This document shows, in pieces, positions 1-10,380 of a stretch of 64,000 bases of DNA. Each line of letters opens with the position of its first letter. Position 1 is the stretch's first letter. The notes below the pieces were generated by a model. The model was not told the DNA's origin. It saw nothing but the letters and a program-made list of their open reading frames with translations, and searched no databases. Source of the DNA: Suillus spraguei (Eukaryota; Basidiomycota; Agaricomycetes; Boletales; Suillaceae); assembly GCA_016800925.1 (NCBI GenBank), contig JABCPU010000215.1, positions 1 through 64,000 of the forward strand, written 5' to 3'. A program made the position numbers and the translations under genes.

Positions 1-353
1 AGCAGAAACTACCGTTTGAAGCCCCTCCGATCCACGCCCTACTCATTACGTATGTGTGGTTAATCAGTACAATTTAATTTCTCTCACAATAATTTTAAAG
101 AAAACATCATCACCTAAATCAAGACAGTGATAATCGCCACCATATATGTGTTCGAGTGTGTAACAACATACAGGACTGGAAGGCCAAATCTGCCAGTGCC
201 GTAGTTCATGTCTACAGCAACCTAGATGACCCCCGCCTCGGATACGAAGATCACACGGTACTACACAAAGATAGTGAAGAACTTGATCCTCGCATCGTAG
301 AACTGAGGGATCTGGCGGCATTGAATAATCTTGGGAAATTGTTGTTGAAGTAG
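1..353 (+). CDS. Possible 3' end of an unknown gene (partial)
   Basis: A coding-like stretch runs from about 168 to a TAA at 351-353 and encodes about 61 residues with a mixed, protein-like composition (for example HKDSEELDPRIVELRD) ending in GKLLLK. A possible short upstream exon occupies bases 1-49, followed by a GTATGT donor at 50 and a CAG acceptor at about 167. However, the open frame of that first piece and the frame of the second do not join cleanly, so either the intron is different or the call is wrong. I do not recognise the family. The gene would begin outside the window. Low confidence. Confidence 0.28.
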
Positions 354-1344
354 GATGCTGAAACAGACTTGGAAGGAAAAGAGACTTAAAGCTTGACGTC
401 AGATCAGGTACGTGCGCAATCATTTTTTCAAGCCTCGTTCGGCCCAGTTTTCATCCCCGTTATGTTTCAGATTGACATGTTTTCCTTCGTACTCCTCCTG
501 TATGTTAAAAGAGTGTTCGTGGTACGTCATGAAAACCTTCCTGTCCTAAATTTCTCTAGATCATCATCTGAACCTGGTGGATTTCGCATAACATGCCTGA
601 TTTTATTGTTTAATTCTATCAAAACGTCATAAGATAGCTCCGAGAGTCAGATGACGACTGACATAAACTTCAAGTACATCGAGCAATGACGTCACTCGAT
701 TGGAAAGCACTGCAATTTCTCTCGCTCTCGCCCTAGACCACTTCGACGATGAATAACTCCCTTGAAAAGACCGTCAATATAACAGTATTTGTATCTATGT
801 AGCATTAAGGATAATCATTTCGTGAAATAGGTACCAACGACAAATCTGGTAATGCACAGCTGGTACTAGTAGTTTTCAGTGTTGCCTGGAGGCCTCAGCG
901 TTTATGTAACATGGTCAGACCGCCGCCCGCATAACCGTTACACCAAAACAACACCAAAAGGTGAAATACTGAAAGCTTAGCTGTCAGCATCAGCGGCGGT
1001 ATATGTACTGATTATGGGAACTCAGATAAGCCGGCGTGCTTACAGTTTATTTATATAAATCCGAAGTTATTGTCCGTCAAGGGTTTATGTACTTAGAATA
1101 CCAACTAAAGCAAACAAGGCCTTATCTATTAGTTTGTCACACCACTAAATTACGAATGAATAATACTCATTGCCGACAACGAGCTTCCCCGCCTGTCTTT
1201 GACTCTTCGTGTCCCAAATCCTAATTATCTTGTTCCTCCTGCCTTCAAAATGCGATTTTGTCTCCGCGAGTGACAGTGACTCGGACGTGACAAGTGACCC
1301 TTGAATGGGACATTGACCTCCTAAAATTTGACTTCTCTTCTCCT
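354..1344. other. Intergenic stretch, nothing recognised
   Basis: About 1 kb without a supported gene. Short open frames here have no domain signature or conserved exon structure. No tandem or inverted repeat stood out. The segment just before 1345 is presumably the promoter of the F-box gene, but I see no convincing TATA box. Confidence 0.5.
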
Positions 1345-3070
1345 ATGACCATAACGATGGCTGTTGGATTATTGTCACTTCCTACAGAGCTCATATGCTA
1401 TATTCTAATCCTCCTTAACCCCAGGGACGTTAGTCACTGTGCAATGGTTCGCTATTTTTTGTGGGCCCTATTTCCCCAGGCTAACTTTTGATCACGCTAG
1501 ACCTGCAATACCTTTTTGGTCGCAGTCCGGAATTCTGTTGAAATTCAATACAAGCTTGAAATTTATGCTCAGGGTTTGATTAGTACTGAGACTGCTACCA
1601 CGAAGTCGGACAGCATCTCCAGCAAAATGCGTTCATTCAAGAAATTGGCATCTATGTGGCAATCCGACTTCCATGCGAACACTATATTTGAAACAGCGGT
1701 TGCTACTACTATCCACATGCTCTATGCTTCCCCCACCAACCCAGTCTGTGAAATGTGGACTTTGGTGGACGCACCTGGCATCGAAAAAATTCTGCGTTCA
1801 GGACTGCAGAACGAATACAAAACTCTCCCGGATATGGTCTGAAAATGATTTGTATCAACAACACTGGCTGCCAGACTTTGGTGCCTTTGACCCTCTGCAG
1901 GATCTTATAGTCATATTTTATTCACCTCATTCGTTCACCGTGACCAATGCGGAACAAGATCAAGATCACCGTATCTTTTCGGTGGAATTTCGACTGGGTT
2001 CATCTCATTGTCCGCATCCGGATGCCGTGTGCGCTTATTTGGAGTGCAAGCATACCTTTGCTGCACCTGGCTATTACTGTGCTGTTTTTGCACGGCAGCC
2101 CATAATCCGTGGTGATCGTATATTTGTCTTTTATCGTATGGGAGACAAAAATGACCCATCGTCGTCTGGCATGTTCATACAAGTGATCAATTGGAGGAAG
2201 GGATATGCATATAATGTGAGTTTACTCTGTTCGTGAAAATTCTACTGCTCAGCATAAGCAGCATTTTTTATGTCAACCACATAGTCATGTTTATGTAGTT
2301 GATGGACAGAAGATTGTTATCATTAACTCAGAAGGCGCGATATACTTGTACACGTTACATGGGCTTGACGGGCCACCTCAATGCCGGATCACATATCACC
2401 TTCCAAAGTGCCTCCATCTACGCAACATCCATGTTCGTGGCCACCCATCATTCCACGGAACACCGGCTCACCCAGAACTCATGCCTAGCTACGTGCCCTG
2501 CCTGGAATCGCAGATCATGGTTTTAATTTTTTTCTTTGGCAGGCCAGGATGCTATCCTAGTTGTCAATATGGCTATCTTCTCCGACGTGGCCCTGCATTC
2601 AGATATGCCCATCGAGATTCCTTGGTCAGACTGGGGACCTCGGTACACGTGCTACTTTCCGCACCACATAAGCCACCATATCAGCGTGTTTGGTAGCAAA
2701 ATGGCCTACGCTCTTCCGCAAGATCATATTCCAATCCTGGTCAAAGACTGGAAGGGCTCTCAACTGAGGGTTACTTCTACGTGCACATCTGGGACTTCAA
2801 TAAGCGAGTCATTGCTCGTTCAGAATACATCAATGACCCCAAATCACCGGATCTTCTCATCTGCAAGCCAGGTCCAATGCCTGGCTCCTTTGGTGAAGAC
2901 ATCCTCCCGAATCATGCATACACTGCGACCATCTGTCATACACCTTTTCCGACGCGTGGCTCCAGTTTATTCTTGGAACAGGATCGGCTTACGTTGACGT
3001 GGGTATGTGTTCTTCGTTTGAATATAGGAATGGTCTGATCAGTGGCCGAATTGCAGGCCCAGCAGAATGA
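1345..3070 (+). pseudogene. F-box protein with beta-propeller-like C-terminal part, probably decayed
   Basis: The first exon carries an F-box (residues about 6-35; LLSLPTELICYILILL), the module that docks substrate adaptors to the SKP1-CUL1 ubiquitin ligase. It is followed, after an intron near 1439-1525, by the segment RNSVEIQYKLEIYAQGL, typical of large mushroom F-box families. Later pieces (1935-2230, 2300-2520, 2540-2770, 2780-2990) read as one repeat-rich protein but lie in different frames. Some changes are introns. At least two look like frameshifts: near 1838, where the frame jumps from LPDM to ENDLYQQHW, and between about 2737 and 2775. The end is uncertain: splicing at 3001 gives a stop at 3068-3070, and an alternative acceptor use extends to a TAA at 3134. 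It converges tail to tail with the HSPA12-like gene. Confidence 0.68.
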
Positions 3071-3139
3071 GATTAGTATCCAGGTCATTTCCTCCGTCCA
3101 GACAGAGGCTGAAACGACGTACGTGGTATATTAATGCAC

Positions 3140-5376
3140 ACAAAGAGAAGGCTCGAAGAAGGAGAGAATTACGAACCTCCAAGGTATAGGGGGACTGAAT
3201 AGTGAAGTTTGGTAATAGCTTACCTGCATATTATAAGAACGAAGCGTTTGATCCCGCGGAACCAATGCCCCTCGACGTTCCACTTCAGCACCTTTGAATA
3301 TTGTGGCCTCACTTTGGTTCAGAAATGTACTCCACTTCACCTGCTTTTGGACTCCGTTACGTGAGATACGGTACATAGGCCAGGCCACCTGTTATAAAGT
3401 GCAACAATGAATTAGCACATGTTTTATATCATGTATGATGATTCAAGGTTTGATCAGCGCCGCCTGTAGGCACACAAGAGGCCCTCACGAATCTCACGAG
3501 ATGAGTATATCATATTGTGCAAAAGGTGAATAAATAACATATTTGACGATTCGAAAGTTAAACCATAGATAGGAGCATACAATTTTAACCTTAAGAAGCT
3601 ACGAGAGTGAGGTGGCTCTACAGAACGACTAGGCTTCGTCCTACTCATCATTGTAAATCACTCCTGCAGCAGTCCCCACAAGACGATCAATGAAATATGA
3701 CACAGCACCATCTGCAACAGCTTTATTGCTAAAGCAGCGCTCGTGAGCGCACACAAGGATTTCTGTCAGTTATTGACGCTCACCAATCGCTGTCTGGTCG
3801 ACCGAAACTAATACCAAGCGACTGAAAATACTCTTGCAACTTGGTGAACATCCAGTCGCTCACAGCAAAGCTTCCAGTAAAAAATACAAACTTCACGTGA
3901 CACGCCGGTCAGTGCACTTGCCAAGCGCAGTAATATCAACTTACTGTGATCGGAATACCTGTGGCCTTTCTTTGAGTTTCGAAAGCTTCGACGATGCTAC
4001 TGATGGAAGGTTCAAAGAGGTCTGCTACGTCTTGTCTTTTTAGTAGTAACACGTTAGATATAAAGATTGCGAAAGACTACAAGACTTACCCACTCAATTT
4101 AAGCTGACCGTTACGAATATTGTACTGAGGATTTTTGTCTTTGTCGCGGATGGTACCGAACTTGATGTATTGCGAGTCTTCTGGGTTGCGGAACCTCCAC
4201 TTGGTGGTGCTGTCGAATATGTCTGTCATTCGTTGGATGACGTCCGGTGTGCCGAAACGACTGCCGGATAGTTTTTCTGTCAAGTAAAATCAACAAGGAC
4301 GCAGCATGACTAACACGAACATGCTGGCAAACCTTGAAGAAGACTATGGGCACGACGAGTCACGAAACAAGAACCCTGGAGTCGACCTAAGGACTGGAGA
4401 GTGAGACATAGTTCCAACAATCGCATGTCACTCACATTCAGCTGCAGCAATCTCCTTAACCAGCGTCGGGATAAAGTTATCGAGTAGGCACTCAGATCAA
4501 TTCTTTCTCCTCCTGCATTTATGACGACAACGCCTTGCCCTGGCGAGCTGTTATCATCTTCGCCATCTTCAGATGCAAGTAGTATCGGGGTCGTCGAAAA
4601 TGCATCTGAGGCCAGGATATTAGCGACACAGTAATGCAAACACGCTTCTCCTTCGGTCAGCAAATGGACACGTGCCATGCCGTCTTCTGTGCTAGGAATG
4701 AGACCACTGAGGACAGCAGCTATCCTGATCTGTGTCTGCTGCGGACCCTCCCAGCCGTTTGGATGTGTAAAGACAAATTCGAAGCGGTTCTCGGATGACC
4801 GCCAAAGATTAGATCCGTTTACATGACTCTCCTCGATATACCTGCGTGCACAAGAAAGAGGTATTGAATGAAGTCACCAAGCACCTCAACGGCATTTTTG
4901 CCTCGCGGAAGTAGTGAGATATCGTCGATGACAATGTGGTTGGCAGTCAAATTTTTGGTCTGAAGGTGCAATTTCCACCTAAATGTTTAGCATGGTCGTC
5001 AAGTAGAAGCGAAATTTCAATACACGCAAAAAAGACCATTCAAGCTTCATCCATCCTTCATCCTCGGCCATTTCGATAATATGCTCCTGCTGTGCTTCAG
5101 CGCCGACAGCACGGACAGTTCCATTTGAATCGTAGTAGAGTATAGAGGGTATTCTTGAATTACCCCCGATGTGCTCTTGAGCTGGATATCTAATATTCCT
5201 AATGATCGGCTAAGCAGGTATGTTGTATTACGAAAACTGACCTATTCACAGACTGAATCTGTGGAACTTTTCCAGGATAAAGTATACAGTAGGAAATTGT
5301 GCTGTATGTAGTGCCCCACGTCGAAGGCAAGGACCAATTTGGGGTCTGATCCACGATACGGCTGACGGAGAAGCAT
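3140..5376 (-). pseudogene. HSPA12-like Hsp70-family ATPase, frameshifted
   Basis: Exons in order on the minus strand match the Agaricomycete HSPA12-like family (actin/Hsp70 ATPase fold): the start MLLRQPYRGSDPKLVLAFDVG (ATG at 5374-5376), the phosphate-1 loop (TTYSTISYCILYPG), SILYYDSNGTVRAVGAEA, EEGEACLHYC-type segment (4600-4680), the phosphate-2 motif VVVINAGG.ERIDLSAYS, KLSGSRFGTPDVI (4240-4280), DVADLFEPSISSIVEAFE (about 3975-4040), then SFAVSDWMFTKLQEYFQ and NKAVADGAVSYFIDRLV further down. The reading frame is broken by one extra base inside the phosphate-1 motif (about 5311-5317) and again about 4461-4470 after SAYSITLS. The canonical GGGT of phosphate 2 reads GGER. The 3' limit near 3140 is approximate. 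As read, it cannot make a working ATPase. In the family these are cytosolic chaperone-like proteins of unknown clients. Confidence 0.75.
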
Positions 5377-7086
5377 TTCTTGCGTAACTGGGTGGACGTC
5401 GTACGTTGCTCACATCGTCCTATACTTAGTACCTCATGGCAGAGACCGCATGAATGCTTATCCGTTCACCATTTCACCATCTCACCTACAACGTTTGATG
5501 ATGATGACTAATATCGGTGTAGCAGGGCGTACTGTTTGTGCCAGCCTCGAGGCATGGTGTGAGCGATCTACTGCAGATGCCAGGATGATTTCGGCGTGGC
5601 TAACTAACCCTGATACGGAAAGTTCCTGCATCAGGAAACCCGCCTGAAGATAGATATTTTATCAAGCCTCCATTCCCAAAAGCACTTCTTCTTTCACAAA
5701 AGTGTCCAGGTATAACTGTAAGGATGTCCTACATGAACCTTCACGGAAGCGAAAGGTATATACATCGTCAATGTCTGCATGAACGCCTCAAAGATGAATA
5801 CAAACCTACCTTAGTAAATCATTTCACATCTAGTCAGCCTGGTAAATGTAAGGATTGCGTATCCTCTACGCCCTGACCAGTTTCAGATCCAACCTTTTCG
5901 ATGCGTTCGAGACCGTCCACGTGACTTACGGATGCGAAAGGCCGTTACTACCTTTCGTATTCGAGTCACGCGGATACATTCCTCCTTATTACTTCACTGC
6001 CGTCTTCAGTCCACATGCTCTCAATTCCTGTTACTATAAAACCGTTATCTCTGTCTACATTCAGTCCTTCTTCCTCGTTACTGACACACTATTTTCCTCG
6101 CCACTGTCAAAAATGCGCACTCGATCTTCACGCCCTCTTTATTTTCTGTGGCGCATCCACGACGAAACCTTATCATTTTCCGTATATCTAGCTCGTGTAC
6201 ACTCTGGTATCTACAGCAAATTCTATCTTATAAGATTCCCGCTCAAGAGCACCTTAGAAAAAGCCCTTGAGACGTCCTGCCTCAAAACAAAGTCTAGTCC
6301 TGCGCACATTTACCTACGACAATCAAATCCTTGCCTCTATTCGTTATCGCTAAACACTCATCTCTTCTCTATCGTTTCGTTCACAATTCCCTGCCGAACT
6401 CACTGATAGCCTTACATAAATCACCTATTCTCATGCACTAGCAATCAACTGAGGAAGTCTCTCCAGTTCAGCCTCGGGTTCACTGGTCGGGTGTCGTTCC
6501 CTTGGTGCCCTCTCAGCCATCATGATGTCAAAGACGCGATCTGGACATATATGAAGACCATCAATACTCTGTGCTAGACATTTTAAATAACCTACAGGGC
6601 GTATCCCTTCAGCGTCACTCTCAAAGTATTGGGATGTATCCGAGTCGTCATGATGTATCTGCATTTAATTTTTTAAATGCGTGCTAGCATCATGTTTGCA
6701 TCAACAGGGAATCGCAGTTGAAATCAATGACATATTGTGTGAGTTAGAGCGAGGTTCAGAATTTACAGAGTGAAAGAAGCTGGTCATGACTTTATGTAAT
6801 ACAGCAGTCCGTCAACTTTTGAAATTCGCAACAAAGCTTGATTCAGAAACGAACGCTGGAATGTACATTACAGCTACCCACTTAGAGGCCCTGCTGACCA
6901 TCAACTTGCGATAAGCCCCCATTGGCATATCAAGTACGCCTAATCATAAAAATTCCGGCATGCACGCAGCACATGTACATAATGTGGAGAGCGCATTTGA
7001 CCTTATTCATGTCTGTCCTAATTCATATATAGACAATACAACTTTCCCCTTGTACCGCTCCACAGCGATACTTAACGGGTCTGATC
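5377..7086. other. Intergenic stretch with two unsupported open frames
   Basis: About 1.7 kb. It holds a 183-codon plus-strand frame at 5855-6406, whose composition (rich in Ser, Leu, Phe, His) looks non-coding and which lacks a recognisable domain. It also holds the minus-strand exon described separately at 6431-6664. I see no repeat or RNA gene. Confidence 0.45.
6431..6664 (-). CDS. Possible exon of an unknown gene
   Basis: An open frame of 77 codons on the minus strand has protein-like composition: an acidic start (HHDDSDTSQYFESDAEG), a central segment (YLKCLAQSIDGLHICPDRV) and an acidic tail ending ERLPQLIASA before a stop. This looks like the last exon of a protein rather than random sequence, but I do not recognise the family and could not find the exons upstream of it. 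It could equally be a relic. Confidence 0.25.
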   Translation of the reverse strand: MQIHHDDSDTSQYFESDAEGIRPVGYLKCLAQSIDGLHICPDRVFDIMMAERAPRERHPTSEPEAELERLPQLIASA

Positions 7087-9303
7087 ATGTCCGTGTCACC
7101 TCCCCTCGTGCCCACTGGCAACGCCCTCCACACTGAGGTGAGACAGGTCGGCGAGGACATCAAATCATATAAATCGCCTGACCAGGACGCGAACCAAATT
7201 ACTATTTCGTCCATCAGCGAGGATGAGCCGCTGGTGACCAGAAGGGAGTTGTGGAGCTATTACCGTGAGTTTCCGGTACACATACGTCTTCCTTTCATTC
7301 TCCGACAAAGCTAAACATCAGTGTACTGTAATGGTGACAATGTGAGTCAGTCGAGTTTGTCGGGCCCGCTCTGCTTATTTACGCTTTACAACCAGGGTGT
7401 TGGCCTCTGGGCTATTCACAAACACTATTCCAGGGGCTTGCTACAGCAGCGGGATATGATCCCCTCAGGTCCTGGCTCGTCATGCCTTGCAACAACTGCT
7501 TCTGGTCAATGTGTAGTTCCCTGGGGTACGGTACAAAGTCAGTTTCTAGTGTGGTGTATCGCGAATGGCATCAGTTTTGCTATAATGACAACCATATTCA
7601 CTACTATCGGTTCTGCTGCTGACTACGGCACATTTGGACGTTGGTTGCTGTTGCTGTCACCGTAGTATGTTGGGCTGCACAGTATGCCTCTATGGCACTT
7701 ACCAGTAGGTTTTCGGATGTCTCGTTTTCCGTGACCTCTGATCGTTCTGTGTAGCGCCGATCGATGGGTCCTTGCGATGGTTATTTACATTATCGGTTTC
7801 GTATCTTATGGTGCGACCCTTGTTTTCTATGCCGCTATATTCCCTCGCCTCGCACGCAATACCCCACATGCACGCCAGTTGAGAGAAGTACGAAAGCGGT
7901 GAGATTCCTCCTGAAGTTTACGAGCAAGAGGAATCTCTGGAAAAGAATAGGATCAGCAATATCTCTACCGTGCGTTGTAGGGACTATACCTTTGTCATCG
8001 GCAGCTGACAATCTTCGATATAGGTTCATAGTAATATCGGGTATATAATCACCTTATCGCTGAACTTAGCGCTTTTGCTGCCGATGTCAACAACCCCAAG
8101 GTGGACAATTATTTCTCATGCTGTAAGCTTTTGCCAGTCCAGTACTTGAGTTGTTGTATTGATTGACGTGTAGTGTCACTACGTACTGGGTGGTACTTGG
8201 TATCTGGTGGTGTGAGCATATTGTAGCTCGTTTCTAGTAATACTTCTAAGAACCCTCGAGTTGTCCTCCAGGAACCAAGACCAGGCCCTAGTTTACCTGA
8301 AGGCGAACACTACACGACAATTGGATGGAAGCAAGTAAGTATTCGACAGAATATCTGTGAGAAATCAACTCTCACGAATATCAGATCTGGGCTGCGCTGA
8401 AGACATACAAGCATCTTCCCTACACTTTCGTGTACCTGTTCTCCTTCTTCCTTCTCGCAGATGTACTGTTGGATTGTCCGTCTCTCAGCCACGCCTGATA
8501 TTTTCTTCTACAGGGGCTTAATACCACCGGAACCCTGGTTGCCATTTGCCAGAACAACAAGTTCCAATTCTCGTTCTTGCAAAACACCTACTTGGGCTTG
8601 TCACAGGCGGTTACTCAACTGTCAGTACTTTGCCTTCTGGTACATTCAGAGATATTGGAAGATTAGACAAAGAAGATGGTGTGTAAGGCTAATTTTTCAT
8701 GCACTCATTTATCTAACTATTAACGCTACAGTTTGTAGTAACTAATGTTGTCACGATGTTGATTCCGCTGTGGGGCATGATTGGAATTGGACAAAAAAAC
8801 TTGGGTTGGTGTCATTTAACTTGTTTCTTCTTCCATTGTCCCTCTAACATGCTCCAATATGTACATTAGGTTCCATAATGCCTGGGAGTTCTGGTTCACC
8901 CTTGGCAGCACTTTTTAGAACCTTCCCACGGTCTTTCAAGGGCATACAACATTGTATTCGGCCTTTTTCAGGCGCCATACTACGCATTCTCCCAGACAAT
9001 GATGGCCGAGCTTAGTCCACCCGGTTTTGATAACATGGTGTGTAATTTCGTCGTACTTCCTATCTCGGCTTACATCGGCCAGTTCTTCGGTCTATTTGGT
9101 CTGTCCAACCGTGCTTCTTCTATGGTAGGACCCAATGTCATCCAGGTTATTATCGATAAGACGGGAATAACTGGCAGGGGTTCCCGTTCCTCTTTGCGTT
9201 ATGTACGACTGCTTCAATGGTGATCTGGTTTGGGGTCGATGTCACGAAGGGGCGGAGGGAGGCTGCGAGGTGGGCAGCTGAGCAGCGCAAGCACACACGC
9301 TAG
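7087..9303 (+). pseudogene. ATG22: ATG22-like vacuolar amino-acid exporter (MFS), decayed
   Basis: Successive segments match fungal Atg22, a major-facilitator protein of the vacuole membrane that returns amino acids to the cytosol after autophagy. Seen in order: RRELWSYY then the start of the first membrane segment; GSSCLATTASGQC; GISFAIMTTIFTTIGSAADY; GFVSYGATLVFYAAIFPRL (about 7795-7850); PEGEHYTTIGWKQ; YTFVYLFSFFLLAD (about 8420-8460); NKFQFSFLQNTYLGL; AFSQTMMAELSPPGFDNM (about 8985-9035); FFGLFGLSNRASSMVGPNVI; and the C-terminus ending EQRKHTR at the stop 9301-9303. The frame is broken repeatedly, including loss of two bases of a GA run at 7878-7891 and shifts near 7470, 8070, 8640 and 9175. 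The ATG at 7087 fits an N-terminal cytosolic tail. It is the closest gene to the KDZ insertion, 259 bp away. Confidence 0.75.
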
Positions 9304-9561
9304 AAGGATCGTTATATATGTCCATCCGATGTACCAAGAAAACAAATATCGGCCAAGATGGAGATATAACAGGCGGAATCATGTCATATCTACCACAGTT
9401 CAAACGTTCATCGCGCAAATGTAGTTTTTCACTAGTTGTATTTTATTAAGAAATCAGTATGGTCAGTTGTGGAGATAATAGTACAGTGGTACACATGGTA
9501 GGACAAGATCGTCAATCAATAGTCGTACGATGTGAGAGGTGACAGACGCTCGTCGTCGCAG

Positions 9562-9567
9562 CTTGAG
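9562..9567. repeat. Left candidate target-site duplication of the KDZ element
   Basis: CTTGAG, directly before the first base of the left TIR and repeated exactly after the right TIR. Confidence 0.6.
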
Positions 9568-10380
9568 CCACCTGAGTGACACCGTTTATGTTACTACTTA
9601 GTAACGTGAGAATGTACGCTCTCGCGTTACTAGTTAGAGGGAATAATCTATACTACAGTACTGCACCACTTACTTCAGTAATCAGCAGTGACTTCGCAGG
9701 TACGTTTTTTTCCTCTCGGCTTTATCCGACGGTGGCTTAGCTGACTACAGCGTAATCAACTTTCGGCAATGTGCGGGCTGGGTGCCAACCACTCCTGCGC
9801 CGCTGGCGCCAACGTTCCCACAGCCTCCGCTCATCGTCTACAACGACGAGCACACTATATCACTCAACCTTACCCAAATCTGAGCGCATTTTTTGCGCAT
9901 CCTTTTTCTTATGGTCTTACTCTACTCTTATGATGTTTTTTCAGGTGCATCTGTCTCATTTTAGCTACATATTCGGTGAGTACTTGTGTACCTTCTGTGT
10001 TCTGACTAAGCATACTAACTCTTGTTCCTCGCCGCTATGGGGAGACGCGTGTCCATTCCGCACAACGTCGCAGAGGGTCACAATGACGTACTTGTCATAC
10101 AGGCCCACATGGACCACATCTGCAAGCCTCACCCATATACGAGCAGACCGCCTGCGAGCTGAGAGAGAGCTCCAATTCCAAGCTCAAGGTGAGTGTACAG
10201 ATCAGTCTTTTTTTCATTCTTACAGTGACGTATGCGCAGATCAGCGTCACACACAGCAGGCTGCCCTCGCTGTGGAGGCTTCGCTGGAAGCTGGGTCGAC
10301 TTTGATATGATGGACCAGTTTTACAATGGTGAATCATTGATGCAGCGTTCAGACGGCAGCGATGGCGACATGGACACGGA
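9568..10380 (+). repeat. Left terminal inverted repeat of the KDZ element
   Basis: About 813 bp whose reverse complement is found at 16950-17758 with scattered substitutions and a few small gaps. Landmarks shared by both arms: CACCTGAG at the tip, TTACTACTTAGTAA, ACTTCAGTAATCAGCAGTGA, the ATGTGCGGGCTGG start region, and CAGCGATGG at the inner edge. The inner 600 bp contains the first exons of the transposase. Confidence 0.85.

Noticed and set aside
5855..6406. A 183-codon plus-strand open frame
   Set aside because: The composition is not protein-like, it has no domain and no neighbouring exon. The length alone is possible by chance in 64 kb.
9562..9567. A longer (8 bp) target duplication for the KDZ element
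   Set aside because: Extending the hexamer on either side gives mismatches (GCAGCTTGAG against CTTGAGCATG), so only 6 bp are supported.
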